From the NCBI GenBank assembly GCA_938009115.1, contig CALLHZ010000020.1, positions 1 through 50,088 on the forward strand: 50,088 nt of DNA, written 5' to 3'. A program made the position numbers and the translations under genes. Shown here one piece after another: positions 25,286 to 34,142 of the stretch; the first letter of the stretch is position 1, and every line of letters starts with the position of its first letter. A model generated the notes under the pieces. That model made no database searches, was not told the DNA's origin, and worked only from the letters and a program-made list of their open reading frames with translations. The DNA is from an uncultured Clostridia bacterium. GTDB taxonomy: Bacteria > Bacillota > Clostridia > Peptostreptococcales > Anaerovoracaceae.

Positions 25286-25442
25286 CCATGTGCCGGCGTT
25301 GCCGGCTGATAGGGAAGCGGGTGAGATTCCCGCGCGGTCCCGCCGCCGTAATCGGGGAGTGCTGTCTCATGGCTGTTGCCGGTCACTGAGAAATTGGGAA
25401 GACGAGCCAGCACGAAGATCCGAGAGCCGGAAGACCTGCATG
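25286..25442 (+). promoter_or_regulatory. Cobalamin riboswitch 1
   Basis: The 323-base gap after nifJ holds a cobalamin aptamer: GGGAAGCGGGTGAGATTCCC (from about 25312), the GCGGTCCCGCC core, and the B12 box AGCCGGAAGACCTGC (25425-25439). The usual GCCACTG core reads GCCGCCG here, a variant of riboswitch 2. A strong terminator follows (25501-25536), so cobalamin binding should switch off the 25573 gene and the ECF genes by premature termination. No convincing promoter was seen between nifJ and the aptamer; TATAGA at 25274 is the best -10. Confidence 0.93.
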
Positions 25443-25500
25443 GACAAGAAGCCGCCCCGACGGGTCATCGGACCAGGCGGCACAAGCACAACGGCAAAAA

Positions 25501-25536
25501 CGGGCCGGGGCGAAAGAGCGCCCCGGTCCGTTTTTT
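25501..25536 (+). terminator. Terminator of cobalamin riboswitch 1
   Basis: A 12-bp G+C-rich stem with one G-T pair (25501-25512 with 25519-25530), short loop and six T. It lies between the aptamer and the ribosome binding region of the next gene and is the expected expression platform. Confidence 0.9.
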
Positions 25537-25572
25537 GTGAAAACCCTTTAAGAGAATCAGTCAGGTGAACCG

Positions 25573-27489
25573 ATGAGCACAACGATCAACAAACATTTTT
25601 TATTGCGTAAGGCTGGTGCAGTATTACTGGCATGGGCCCTGCTTGCCGGCTTTGCTGTTCCTGCAGCGGCGCCTCTTCGGGTGTCGGCGGCGGAAAAAAA
25701 ACTTTACTCAAGACAGGAAATGACCGCCGCGGCGGAAGGCATTCTGGACTGGTGCCGGCAAACGGCTGGCCGGGGGACGGCGGAAGATCTGGCCGGCGGC
25801 TTGTTTGCGGAAAATGCGGGCTCGACGGATTCGGACTGGTTTATCATCGCCATGAGCCAGATGGGGTTGAAGGCTGACTATGCTTCCTATCTTTCTGCAT
25901 TGTCCAATAACGTGCAGGCACGCTACGGCACTGCGGACCGTCTCAGCAGCGCCAAAGCGACGGAATGGCATCGCATCACGCTGGCTGCACTGGCCTGCGG
26001 CGGAGATCCTCAGAACGTCGGCGGGGCCGACCTGATCGCTGACGGCGTTTACAATCGGGGTCTCACCAAGCCCTTGAACAATCAAGGAAACAACGGTACC
26101 ATATTTGCGCTCATCGCATTGGACTCCAAAAATTACGCTGCACCCTCGGACGCATACCAGAGCAGAGCCGATATTCTTCAGTCGATCCTGGACGTGCAGC
26201 TGCCCGGCGGCGGATTTGCTCAGCTAGGCAGCAATGCAGACGTAGATGTGACGGCGATGGCACTGATGGCGCTGGCCCCCTATCAAGAGCATTACGGAGA
26301 GCAGGTCCGAAAGGCAGTCTCTTATCTTTCGTCGCGCCAGGGCGCCAACGGCGGATTTTCCAGCGGAGGCGTGGAAAACACGGAAAGCACTGCCCAGGTG
26401 ATCATGGCTCTTACGGCCCTCGGCATCGATCCTCAGAAGGACAGCAGATTTGTTAAAGACGGGAATACACCTGTCAGCCGGCTCATGGCCATGGCGGCAC
26501 CCGGCGGAGGCTTCCGGCACATTGAAAGCGGAAGTGAGGACTGGATGGCATCTCAGCAGGCGCTGTGCGCCATCGCTGCTTTGGTGCGTCAAATGGATGG
26601 AAAGGGCAGTCTCTACCGATTCGGCGGCGGAACGCCCGTGCTGGAGACTGCGCCGGCGGAGGCGAGTGACGACCAGGGCGAAAGCGGCAGCGGCGAGAGG
26701 ACCGCGACTCTTTCCGAAGTAGATGGGGAAGAAGGGTCTGAGGACCTGCCGGTCTCTGACGGGGAGATCCCGGAAAGCCCGTCAGACGGCGCTTCCCAGA
26801 ATCCTGATGTCGAAGCGCCGGCCGACTCGCCCGATAGCGGCATTGCCTCTGGGCAGGCGGCGGCCGGCAGGCTTGCCCTGATCCTTTCGGGCCTTGCAGG
26901 CAGCGGTCTTTGTTTCTGGGGCGGGCTCAAAAGAGCAAAAGGACGAAAAAAGGATATCCTGCTGCTGGTGGCTGTCCTTCTTGCTGCGGCGTCTCTCTTT
27001 TTCCTGGCCGAGCCTAAGAGCTTTGAGCGATTTCGAGCCGAACAGCTGAGTGGCAACGCTTCGGATACGGTCACGGTGCGGATCGATTGTTCTACGGTCT
27101 GGGCTAACGAGGAGGATCTGGATCCGGCGTTGAAGGATGGGGGCTACATTCCGGAGGACGGCATCTTTCTGGAAGAAACAGCGGTGCCTTTTAGCGAGGG
27201 AGAGACCGCCTTTGACGTACTGATGCGGATCGCTGCCATGGAAGACCTGCAAATCGATTATCAGGGCGCGGAATCCACGATCTATGGCACCGCCTATGTC
27301 CGGGGCATAGAGCATTTGTACGAATTTTCCTGCGGTCCTTTGTCCGGCTGGACTTATTCGGTCAACGGAGAATTTCCGGACCGGGGCAGCAGTGGCTATA
27401 TACTGAAAGCCGGCGATCAGGTGGCCTGGATCTATACTTGCGATCTGGGCCGTTATACGGATATTGGAGAAGCGGAGGAGACGCTGTGA
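25573..27489 (+). CDS. Membrane-tethered transcobalamin-like protein (alpha-barrel repeats + DUF4430)
   Basis: A 638-residue exported protein. A signal peptide (about 1-40, ending VSAA) leads to an alpha-barrel domain of prenyltransferase/squalene-oxidase-like repeats (about 45-350: LPGGGFAQLGSN, GANGGFSSGGVENTESTAQ, PGGGFRHIESG). An acidic Ser/Glu/Asp linker follows (355-435). Two membrane helices (about 436-455 and 464-484) flank a basic loop (KRAKGRKKD). A C-terminal DUF4430 domain (about 500-630) has the family marks EGETAFDVL, GPLSGWTYSVNGE and AGDQVAWIYT. By the positive-inside rule both globular domains face outward. Alpha barrel plus DUF4430 is the layout of intrinsic factor and transcobalamin, and a cobalamin riboswitch precedes the gene. 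Inferred role: captures cobalamin or a cobamide and passes it to the ECF transporter encoded directly downstream. Confidence 0.92.
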   Translation: MSTTINKHFLLRKAGAVLLAWALLAGFAVPAAAPLRVSAAEKKLYSRQEMTAAAEGILDWCRQTAGRGTAEDLAGGLFAENAGSTDSDWFIIAMSQMGLKADYASYLSALSNNVQARYGTADRLSSAKATEWHRITLAALACGGDPQNVGGADLIADGVYNRGLTKPLNNQGNNGTIFALIALDSKNYAAPSDAYQSRADILQSILDVQLPGGGFAQLGSNADVDVTAMALMALAPYQEHYGEQVRKAVSYLSSRQGANGGFSSGGVENTESTAQVIMALTALGIDPQKDSRFVKDGNTPVSRLMAMAAPGGGFRHIESGSEDWMASQQALCAIAALVRQMDGKGSLYRFGGGTPVLETAPAEASDDQGESGSGERTATLSEVDGEEGSEDLPVSDGEIPESPSDGASQNPDVEAPADSPDSGIASGQAAAGRLALILSGLAGSGLCFWGGLKRAKGRKKDILLLVAVLLAAASLFFLAEPKSFERFRAEQLSGNASDTVTVRIDCSTVWANEEDLDPALKDGGYIPEDGIFLEETAVPFSEGETAFDVLMRIAAMEDLQIDYQGAESTIYGTAYVRGIEHLYEFSCGPLSGWTYSVNGEFPDRGSSGYILKAGDQVAWIYTCDLGRYTDIGEAEETL

Positions 27490-28367
27490 GATTGCTGTCC
27501 AATCTCCATCCGGCAGTGCTGCTGGCATATATCGTTACCCTCATGGGCGTCATCATGTTCACCAGACATCCAATCGTGATCCTGCTGGCCTATGCGGGTG
27601 CCGCGCTTTTTCTGATGGCCGTGGAAGGAATGTTTGCCGCGAGGAAGATCCTGGGCATCTCACTGATCCTCATCTCACTGGTGACACTTACGAATCCCTT
27701 GTTCATGCATCGCGGCGTTACCCCTCTCTTTGTGCTCTTCGGCAAGGTGGTCACGACAGAATCGCTGTTCTACGGATTCATTTCCGGCGCGATGCTGGCC
27801 GCAGTGATCTTGTGGTTCAAAGGGTACGGAGCTGTCATGACCTCAGACAAATTCCTGTTTCTTTTTGGCCGTGTCTTTCCAAAGCTCAGTCTGATCCTGT
27901 CCATGGCCATCCGGTTCGTACCGCTGTTTGTCCGGCAGATCCGCCAGGTGTATCAAGTGCAGAAGACACTGGGCCTTTATGACAGTCCCGCCTTGAGCGA
28001 TCGCTTTCTTGGCGGCGCCAGAGTCTTCTCCGCCGTCCTTACATGGGCACTGGAAAATGCCATCGATACGTCAAATTCCATGCGCGCAAGAGGCTACGGC
28101 CTTGCGGGGCGGACGACCTTTTCTTTGTTCTCCTTCGGCCGCATCGATTTCTATGCCCTGACCGTCCTGGCGTTTCTTGCGTTACCGGCGGCTTCCGGAG
28201 CCCGACAGGGCTTGCTGGATTTTACATATTACCCGGCGGTTACTTGGCCTGGAACGGAATTGCTGGACCTGCTTTTTTGGATCCCCATCGGTTTGATGAT
28301 GCTTTTGCCCGCTATGATCGAAATAGCAGATAGGCTCATATGGAATACTTACAGATCAAAAATCTAA
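27486..28367 (+). CDS. ecfT: ECF transporter transmembrane subunit EcfT
   Basis: A 293-residue membrane protein of the CbiQ/EcfT family with about five or six hydrophobic helices. The cytosolic coupling segment includes SNSMRARGYG near 200, the A-R-G motif that contacts the ATPases. Start is GTG at 27486, overlapping the previous stop (GTGA) and preceded by GGAGGAGA. It couples ATP hydrolysis to the S component and shares its operon with the transcobalamin-like protein. It overlaps the ATPase gene by 28 bases. Confidence 0.92.
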   Translation: MRLLSNLHPAVLLAYIVTLMGVIMFTRHPIVILLAYAGAALFLMAVEGMFAARKILGISLILISLVTLTNPLFMHRGVTPLFVLFGKVVTTESLFYGFISGAMLAAVILWFKGYGAVMTSDKFLFLFGRVFPKLSLILSMAIRFVPLFVRQIRQVYQVQKTLGLYDSPALSDRFLGGARVFSAVLTWALENAIDTSNSMRARGYGLAGRTTFSLFSFGRIDFYALTVLAFLALPAASGARQGLLDFTYYPAVTWPGTELLDLLFWIPIGLMMLLPAMIEIADRLIWNTYRSKI

Positions 28368-29998
28368 GCTTTGCTTACAACGGCGAAAATGTACGCGCGC
28401 TGGAAAATGTTTCTCTCACCGTCAGCGAGGGATCCTTTACGCTGTTCTGCGGCCAGTCCGGTTGCGGAAAGACGACGCTGCTGCGCCTGTTGAAACCCGA
28501 GCTTGCGCCGGCCGGAGCATGTACGGGTGAGATCCTTTACGATGGCATGGATCTCCGGATGCTTGATCCACGGAAGACAGCATCGGAAGTGGGTTTTGTG
28601 CTCCAGCAGCCGGAGCGGCAGGTCGTGACGGACAAAGTGTGGCATGAACTGGCCTTCGGTCTTGAAAATCTTGGGGTACCCGGCGAGGAGATCCGCAGGA
28701 GAGTCGGTGAAATGGCCAGCTTTTTTGGCATTCAGACCTGGTTCCGGCAGAGCACCTCAGAATTGTCCGGCGGACAGAAGCAGCTGCTTAATCTGGCCGC
28801 TGTGATGGTCATGAACCCCAGATTGCTGATCTTGGATGAGCCCACCTCACAACTGGATCCCATCGGCGCGGCGGATTTTATCGCAGCGCTTCAGAAGATC
28901 AACCGGGAGCTTGGCACGACCATCCTTTTGGCGGAGCATCGTCTGGAAGGGCTTTTCCCTATTGTCGACAAGGTCGTGGTGATGGACAAGGGGCGCATCG
29001 CGGTGGACCGGGCGCCGGCGGAGGCCGGCGAGGCCCTCCGCATGCTTCATCCGGATCATCCCATGCTGGCGGGCCTCCCCAGCGCCGTCAAGATCTACCA
29101 TGCGCTGGGCGCCCGGGGCGCTTGCCCCCTGACAGTCCGGGAAGGCCGCAGCTTTCTGAGCGAGCGCTACGGCAACACTGTTCGGCGGATCCCGGTCCAT
29201 GAGAAAGAACTGACAACACCCATCGCCCTGGAGGTACGGGATGGCTGGTTCCGCTACGAGCGGGAAGGCTCTGATGTGCTTCGTGGATTATCCATGCGGG
29301 TCCACAGGGGAGAAACCTTCAGCATCCTGGGCGGCAACGGAACTGGAAAAACCACGGCTCTCACGGTCATGGCCGGGCTCAATCGCCTGTACCGGGGCTC
29401 TGTCACGATCCCAAAAGAGGAAGGCGTCAAAGGTACCGGCGTGGCGCTGCTGCCGCAAAACCCCCAAAACGCTTTTGTTAAATTCACTGTGAAAGAAGAG
29501 CTGGAAGAGATCTGCCGGCTCATGGCTTATGAACCGTCCGTCGCAGACGAGCTGACCGATGGGATCGTGAAACGCCTTCAGATCGACCACCTGAAAGACC
29601 GTCACCCTTATGATCTGTCCGGGGGCGAACAGCAGAAGACTGCCCTGGCAAAAGTGCTTCTCCTGCGGCCGCGGATCCTGCTCCTGGACGAGCCAACCAA
29701 GGGGATCGATGCCTGTTCCAAAGAAGTCCTGCGCCGGATCCTCAACGAGCTGAAGACCGAGGGGATCACGGTGATCATGGTCAGCCACGATGTAGAATTT
29801 GCAGCCATGACTTCGGACCGGTGCGCCATGTTTTTTGACGGACAGCTGGTCTCAGTGGGAACGCCCAATTCCTTTTTCTCCACCAACACCTTTTATACCA
29901 CTGCCGCCAGCCGGATCTCCCGTCATCGCTATGACAATGCGGTCTCCTGGGAAGACGTGGTGCGGCTCTGTCTGGAAAACGGAGAATTGAAATCATGA
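28340..29998 (+). CDS. Fused ECF ATPase (two nucleotide-binding domains in one chain)
   Basis: A 552-residue protein containing both EcfA modules. Domain 1 (about 1-235) has Walker A GQSGCGKTT, signature LSGGQKQ, Walker B LLILDEPTSQLD and switch AEHRLEG. Domain 2 (about 295-540) has GGNGTGKTT, LSGGEQQK, ILLLDEPTKGID and VSHDVEF. Both sites look intact, so both could hydrolyse ATP. Many clostridial ECF systems for B12-like or thiamine-related substrates have such fusions, as in YkoD. Start ATG at 28340 lies within the ecfT end. It supplies energy for import via EcfT and the S component. Confidence 0.93.
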   Translation: MEYLQIKNLSFAYNGENVRALENVSLTVSEGSFTLFCGQSGCGKTTLLRLLKPELAPAGACTGEILYDGMDLRMLDPRKTASEVGFVLQQPERQVVTDKVWHELAFGLENLGVPGEEIRRRVGEMASFFGIQTWFRQSTSELSGGQKQLLNLAAVMVMNPRLLILDEPTSQLDPIGAADFIAALQKINRELGTTILLAEHRLEGLFPIVDKVVVMDKGRIAVDRAPAEAGEALRMLHPDHPMLAGLPSAVKIYHALGARGACPLTVREGRSFLSERYGNTVRRIPVHEKELTTPIALEVRDGWFRYEREGSDVLRGLSMRVHRGETFSILGGNGTGKTTALTVMAGLNRLYRGSVTIPKEEGVKGTGVALLPQNPQNAFVKFTVKEELEEICRLMAYEPSVADELTDGIVKRLQIDHLKDRHPYDLSGGEQQKTALAKVLLLRPRILLLDEPTKGIDACSKEVLRRILNELKTEGITVIMVSHDVEFAAMTSDRCAMFFDGQLVSVGTPNSFFSTNTFYTTAASRISRHRYDNAVSWEDVVRLCLENGELKS

Positions 29999-30687
29999 GC
30001 ATTAAAGCAAAGGAGCGGTGGCTGATACCGTTCATTATTCTTGCCGTATTTCCTTTGATTGCCTGGACCGGCGCCCTGTTCCTCAGGGACCGCCAGTATG
30101 ATATCATTTCCATTTTCCTGGCCCTCCTGTCTTGTATTCCGTTTTATATTACATATGAAAAAAAACGGAATCAGACGGCAGAGCTTGTGCTGATTGCCGT
30201 AATGATCGCTCTGGCGGTCCTGGGCAGGATCATTTTCGCGCCGTTGCCAGGGATGAGCCCGGTGACAGCGATTGCCGCTCTTACAGCTTTTTCCTTTGGC
30301 CCCGCCGCCGGTTTTCTGGTGGGTTCCCTCAGCGCGGTCGTCTCCAATGTGCTTTTCGGCCAGGGACCCTGGACCCCTTTTCAGATGATGGCCTGGGGCT
30401 TCACCGGTTACGGAGCAGGGATCCTTTTTAAGTGGGGAGTGCTGCATAAGCCCTGGCAGCTGGGACTTTTTGGATTCTGTTCCGGCCTTGTTTTTTCCCT
30501 GGTCATGGATGTCTGGACCGTACTGGCTTTGGGCGAGGGCTTTCAATGGTCCCGCTATCTGGCGATCCTGATCACGGCTGCCCCGTTTACGGTGATCTAT
30601 GCCGCCTCGAACGCTGTTTTTCTGGTGGTCCTGAAACAGCCGGTGGGAAGGCGTCTGGAGCGGATCCGCAAAAAATACGGCTTGTGA
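29995..30687 (+). CDS. ECF transporter S component, probably for cobalamin or a precursor
   Basis: A 230-residue, highly hydrophobic protein with about six or seven membrane helices. The LVLIAVMIALAVLGRIIFA segment followed by SPVTAIAALTAFSFGPAAGFLVG and SNVLFGQGPWTPFQMMAWG is typical of ECF S components of this type. The start overlaps the ATPase stop (ATGA). It is the only S component in the operon, which opens with a cobalamin riboswitch, so the ligand is likely a corrinoid. It is not an evident BtuM, and identity with CbrT was not tested. A second cobalamin riboswitch begins 59 bases after the stop. Confidence 0.88.
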   Translation: MSIKAKERWLIPFIILAVFPLIAWTGALFLRDRQYDIISIFLALLSCIPFYITYEKKRNQTAELVLIAVMIALAVLGRIIFAPLPGMSPVTAIAALTAFSFGPAAGFLVGSLSAVVSNVLFGQGPWTPFQMMAWGFTGYGAGILFKWGVLHKPWQLGLFGFCSGLVFSLVMDVWTVLALGEGFQWSRYLAILITAAPFTVIYAASNAVFLVVLKQPVGRRLERIRKKYGL

Positions 30688-30698
30688 GGGTTCTCCTA

Positions 30699-30727
30699 TT
30701 GCGGAGCGGTCTCAACTGTGATAGATT
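30699..30727 (+). promoter_or_regulatory. Candidate promoter of riboswitch 2
   Basis: TTGCGG (30699-30704), 17-base spacer, TAGATT (30722-30727), just upstream of the aptamer. It would make the second riboswitch operon independent of the ECF operon. Confidence 0.4.
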
Positions 30728-30745
30728 GAGTATGCAAATTGAATA

Positions 30746-30905
30746 GGGCCAGATGTTCCGGCATTGCCGGCTAAGAGGGAAACGGGTGAAAATCCCGTGC
30801 GGTCCCGCCACTGTAAGCGAGGAGCGACGATAGAGCGAAAGCATCCACTGGGAAACCGGGAAGGATATCGAAGCGACGATCCGCAAGTCAGGAGACCTGC
30901 ATCCG
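30746..30905 (+). promoter_or_regulatory. Cobalamin riboswitch 2
   Basis: Within the 401-base gap 30688-31088 is a canonical aptamer: GGGAAACGGGTGAAAATCCC, GCGGTCCCGCCACTGTAA (core GCCACTG) and B12 box AAGTCAGGAGACCTGC (30885-30900). A TGTTTGACATCAAACA hairpin near 30937-30954 may serve as antiterminator or be part of the platform, before the terminator at 30965-30988. The rest of the gap, to 31088, contains a leader and AGGGAGGG. Confidence 0.95.
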
Positions 30906-30964
30906 GTCAAAGCAGCCGACGCGGAAATCGGAAAAGCTTGTTTGACATCAAACAGTAAAAACGG

Positions 30965-30988
30965 ACTGTGGAGCGATCCACAGTTTTT
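30965..30988 (+). terminator. Terminator of cobalamin riboswitch 2
   Basis: A 7-bp stem (30965-30971 with 30978-30984) and a run of T to 30988, 100 bases before the start of the SLH protein gene. The expected off-state of the riboswitch. Confidence 0.8.
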
Positions 30989-31088
30989 GCTTTTCATCCG
31001 CAGAGGTACCGCCCGGACTCTTTCCCCGGGCGGCCTCTGCTCCTTCCGGCGAATCGTTTATTTCTCAATGTTGTTGAGGGAGGGTATT

Positions 31089-34000
31089 ATGAAACAATAC
31101 GGACTCGGCAGACCCCTGGCATTTCTCCTGGCTTTGTGTCTGCTTGCCGGATCAGCGTTCGCATTTTGCGCGGAGCCGGTTTGGGCCGGCGCGTACGAAG
31201 CGCCGTTGCTCAATGTCATCAATAATTATTACGGCGGGTCCCAGGAGAACGTCCTGGATGACTGGGAGGAGCTGGCGGCCGTCTACGCCTGGCTCAGCGG
31301 ACAGCCGGGCTCGTCTTATGAGAGCGGCGTGGACCTGAGCGGTTGGGTGTTGCCTGACGCAGGAGTCGGAGCAGGCGGCCTGTTCAGGGCATTGATGAAG
31401 GGTGATGCCGCCGCGGCTGCTCTACTTGCAGACAGCCTGGTTGCGGGCGGTGCCATGACCGATCCGGGCAGTATCTATACCTACGCATTGCAGGTGCTGG
31501 CTCTGGAGGCGTTCAATCGAAGCGCCGGCATCACGCCAGTCGCCTACGATGCAGAAGCTGCCGCAGACCACATGCTGGATGCCCAGGACCCGGCCGGGGG
31601 TTACCTTGACTGGGGAATGCCTTCTTACGACAATGGAGGCATGGTCCTGGCGGCTCTCTCGCTGCCGGTCTTTGACGTCTATCCCGGTATCGCCGGGCAT
31701 CGAAGCGACCTTGCTGCCTGGATCCGGGCGGGACAATCCGCCAGCGGCGCGTATCAGGCCTTCGGGGCTGACAGCGCCAACTCGACGGCCTGTGTCCTCT
31801 ACGGCCTTTCGGCATCCGGCGAAGATCTCAGTGTCTGGACCACAAGCCCTGCCATCGGCCTTGTGAGCAACGCTGTTTATAATGAAGCGGATGGGTGGTT
31901 TACGAGTTGGTCCGGCGCCTGGAATGCTTATGCCACAAAGCAGGCAGCCCTTGCCCTTGCCGGGATCGAAACCGGAAGATCTTTTTATGTCAATGTAGAG
32001 CTCAATCCCATTGCGCATAAGTGTCTGGAGGTTCAGGTCGTTGAACCCGACGGAACTTATACCGAAAAGCAAATCACGGCGCCGGAGACATCCACCTTGG
32101 ATGAGATCGTCGACCTGGCGATCGGCTCATCGGGCGCCGGCAGCTACAATTACTATGTGAACGGTGTCTCCGCGGCAGCGGCGGAAGACGGAGATGCGGT
32201 ACTGGCCGTGGCGGACATCTATGACGGCCTGGCCTATTTCTCTTTGGATGGAAGCGGGCTGGGCGTCCCCCGGGCAGCGATCCCCTTTGAGGGGACAGCC
32301 TCCTTCGTACTCAGGCAATTGAATCCGGCCGACAGCACCGATGTGGCGCTGTCATCCATCGGCGTGGATATCAACGGTGATGGATACAGCGATTTGACGA
32401 CCACCACGGCAGGAGCTCTTTCCTGGACGCCGGTCGGCGCTGTCACACGACTGGATGCCCTGGCGACTCACAGCGACCCTGTGACTTATGCGCCGGTCCG
32501 GGATATCAGCGATACGGTGGCGCTGTTGCCGGCCTATATCGACATGGCCTCCGGCGGAGCTCAGAATAAGACAGTATCCGTACGGGTCGAGGGTCCTTCT
32601 GAAAACATCATATACTACTCTGCTTTCGACGTCACCGGCAGCGGGGCAGACCGTCTTACGGCCGGCGATGCGGTGACCCAGGCTTTGACCGCGGCCGGAA
32701 AAACTTATACCTACAGCGCAGGATACCTGAGTGAAGTGGAGGGGACCTTTGCCGGCTCCATGGATCCAAGCTTCTATGACGGTTGGGTCTACTTCATGAA
32801 CGGGCAGCCGGGAAGCGGGCTCGGAGGCCAGGTCATCGACGACGACGATGAGATCATCGTATACTACGGATACTATCCCGGATGGGGGACTGATCTGGTA
32901 CGCCTTACGTCGGAGGCCAGCGGCAGCCAGGTTACCCTTCGCGTACTGAGGGGGGATACGCCCGTTCAGGGCGTGTCGATCCTCTGGCAAGGCGTCCAGC
33001 AGCCGGGAGCGACTGATGCAGAAGGTACCTTGCGAATATCCGATGTGCCGCCGGGGACCTACACGGTACAGATTGCAAAGTCCGATGAACACGGTGTTCC
33101 CCAGGTCGTCCGCCTTCCGGCCGGAACTACCGTGACGGTGACTGCCCAGGGCGGAACCTCTCACGGGGGCGGGACCGGCGACACTCAGACCTCGGCGGTG
33201 ATCTATCTGACTGTGAAAGGGCTCCGGGGTGCCACATTGTATCCAAGAGCAGAGCACACATATTATGTCGGGATGACGGCGCGGGACGCCTTGGACGAGT
33301 CGGATCTGACGATTTCCGGAAGCGGAAATTATGTGAGCGCCATCAACGGTCTGGCCGAATTCGACCACGGCCCGGGTTCCGGGTGGCTTTATATGGTGAA
33401 CGGAGAATTATCCGGAACGATCTCCGCCGATGACTATCGCCTGGAAGCAGATGACAGCGTGCTGTGGTATTATACGAGCGACTACACCTCGGACAGAAAC
33501 GTGCAGTCTTCTCTCGGCGATCTGGAGGAAGAACTCCTTCCGGAAGAAGAATTGCCGGGAGATGCAGGGCCGGCGTTTTCCGATGTGCCCGAGGGTGCAT
33601 GGTATCGGGATGCCGTCCAAAGCGTGGTTCGCCAGGGATTGTTCCGGGGTGTGAGCGACACGGATTTCGGTCCGGACCTCCCCATGACCCGTGAGATGTT
33701 CGTGACGGTCCTGGGCCGCCTCCACGAGGCGGGCGGCGCCTCCGCCGCAGGAGGTCCGGCAGGCTTTGCCGATGCGGCAGCCGGCGCTTACTATGAGCAA
33801 TACATGGCCTGGGCCTCGGGCAACGGTATCGTTTTGGGACTGGACGGCAGCCGGTTTGGCGTCGGCGTTCCGGTCACCCGGGAGCAAATGGTCACCTTTG
33901 TCTACCGGTATTTCCTTTCTCAGGATCTGATTGAGGAAGGATCGTCGGGCGATATGAACAGCTTCGGCGATTCGGACAGCATATCGGACTGGGCGGCAGA

Positions 34001-34142
34001 CGCCTTCCGCTGGGCAGTGGGAAAAGGTCTGATCACAGGGCGTTCCTCCGGGCTTTTGGATCCAGCCGGCAGCAGCAGCAGGGCAGAGGTTGCAATGTTC
34101 ATTCTTAGGTGCTTTAATATGATACATGAAAACACTGTTTAA
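31089..34142 (+). CDS. SLH-anchored transcobalamin-like surface protein with multiple DUF4430-like domains
   Basis: A 1017-residue exported protein. After a signal peptide (about 1-33) comes an alpha-barrel-like domain (about 40-305; DAQDPAGGYLDWGMPSYDN, SASGAYQAFGADSANSTA, WSGAWNAYATKQAAL). Three DUF4430-like beta domains lie at about 305-400 (weak), 520-640 (FYDGWVYFMNGQPGSG, DDDEIIVYYGYY) and 750-845 (GPGSGWLYMVNGELSG, ADDSVLWYYTSDY). A carboxypeptidase-regulatory-like beta domain (about 650-725) and a Gly/Thr linker sit between the last two. Three SLH repeats (about 860-1015) end the protein and should bind wall polysaccharide. Start ATG at 31089 has GGAGGG. Being under a cobalamin riboswitch, it is inferred to bind corrinoids at the wall; ligand binding is not shown. 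Confidence 0.92.
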   Translation: MKQYGLGRPLAFLLALCLLAGSAFAFCAEPVWAGAYEAPLLNVINNYYGGSQENVLDDWEELAAVYAWLSGQPGSSYESGVDLSGWVLPDAGVGAGGLFRALMKGDAAAAALLADSLVAGGAMTDPGSIYTYALQVLALEAFNRSAGITPVAYDAEAAADHMLDAQDPAGGYLDWGMPSYDNGGMVLAALSLPVFDVYPGIAGHRSDLAAWIRAGQSASGAYQAFGADSANSTACVLYGLSASGEDLSVWTTSPAIGLVSNAVYNEADGWFTSWSGAWNAYATKQAALALAGIETGRSFYVNVELNPIAHKCLEVQVVEPDGTYTEKQITAPETSTLDEIVDLAIGSSGAGSYNYYVNGVSAAAAEDGDAVLAVADIYDGLAYFSLDGSGLGVPRAAIPFEGTASFVLRQLNPADSTDVALSSIGVDINGDGYSDLTTTTAGALSWTPVGAVTRLDALATHSDPVTYAPVRDISDTVALLPAYIDMASGGAQNKTVSVRVEGPSENIIYYSAFDVTGSGADRLTAGDAVTQALTAAGKTYTYSAGYLSEVEGTFAGSMDPSFYDGWVYFMNGQPGSGLGGQVIDDDDEIIVYYGYYPGWGTDLVRLTSEASGSQVTLRVLRGDTPVQGVSILWQGVQQPGATDAEGTLRISDVPPGTYTVQIAKSDEHGVPQVVRLPAGTTVTVTAQGGTSHGGGTGDTQTSAVIYLTVKGLRGATLYPRAEHTYYVGMTARDALDESDLTISGSGNYVSAINGLAEFDHGPGSGWLYMVNGELSGTISADDYRLEADDSVLWYYTSDYTSDRNVQSSLGDLEEELLPEEELPGDAGPAFSDVPEGAWYRDAVQSVVRQGLFRGVSDTDFGPDLPMTREMFVTVLGRLHEAGGASAAGGPAGFADAAAGAYYEQYMAWASGNGIVLGLDGSRFGVGVPVTREQMVTFVYRYFLSQDLIEEGSSGDMNSFGDSDSISDWAADAFRWAVGKGLITGRSSGLLDPAGSSSRAEVAMFILRCFNMIHENTV

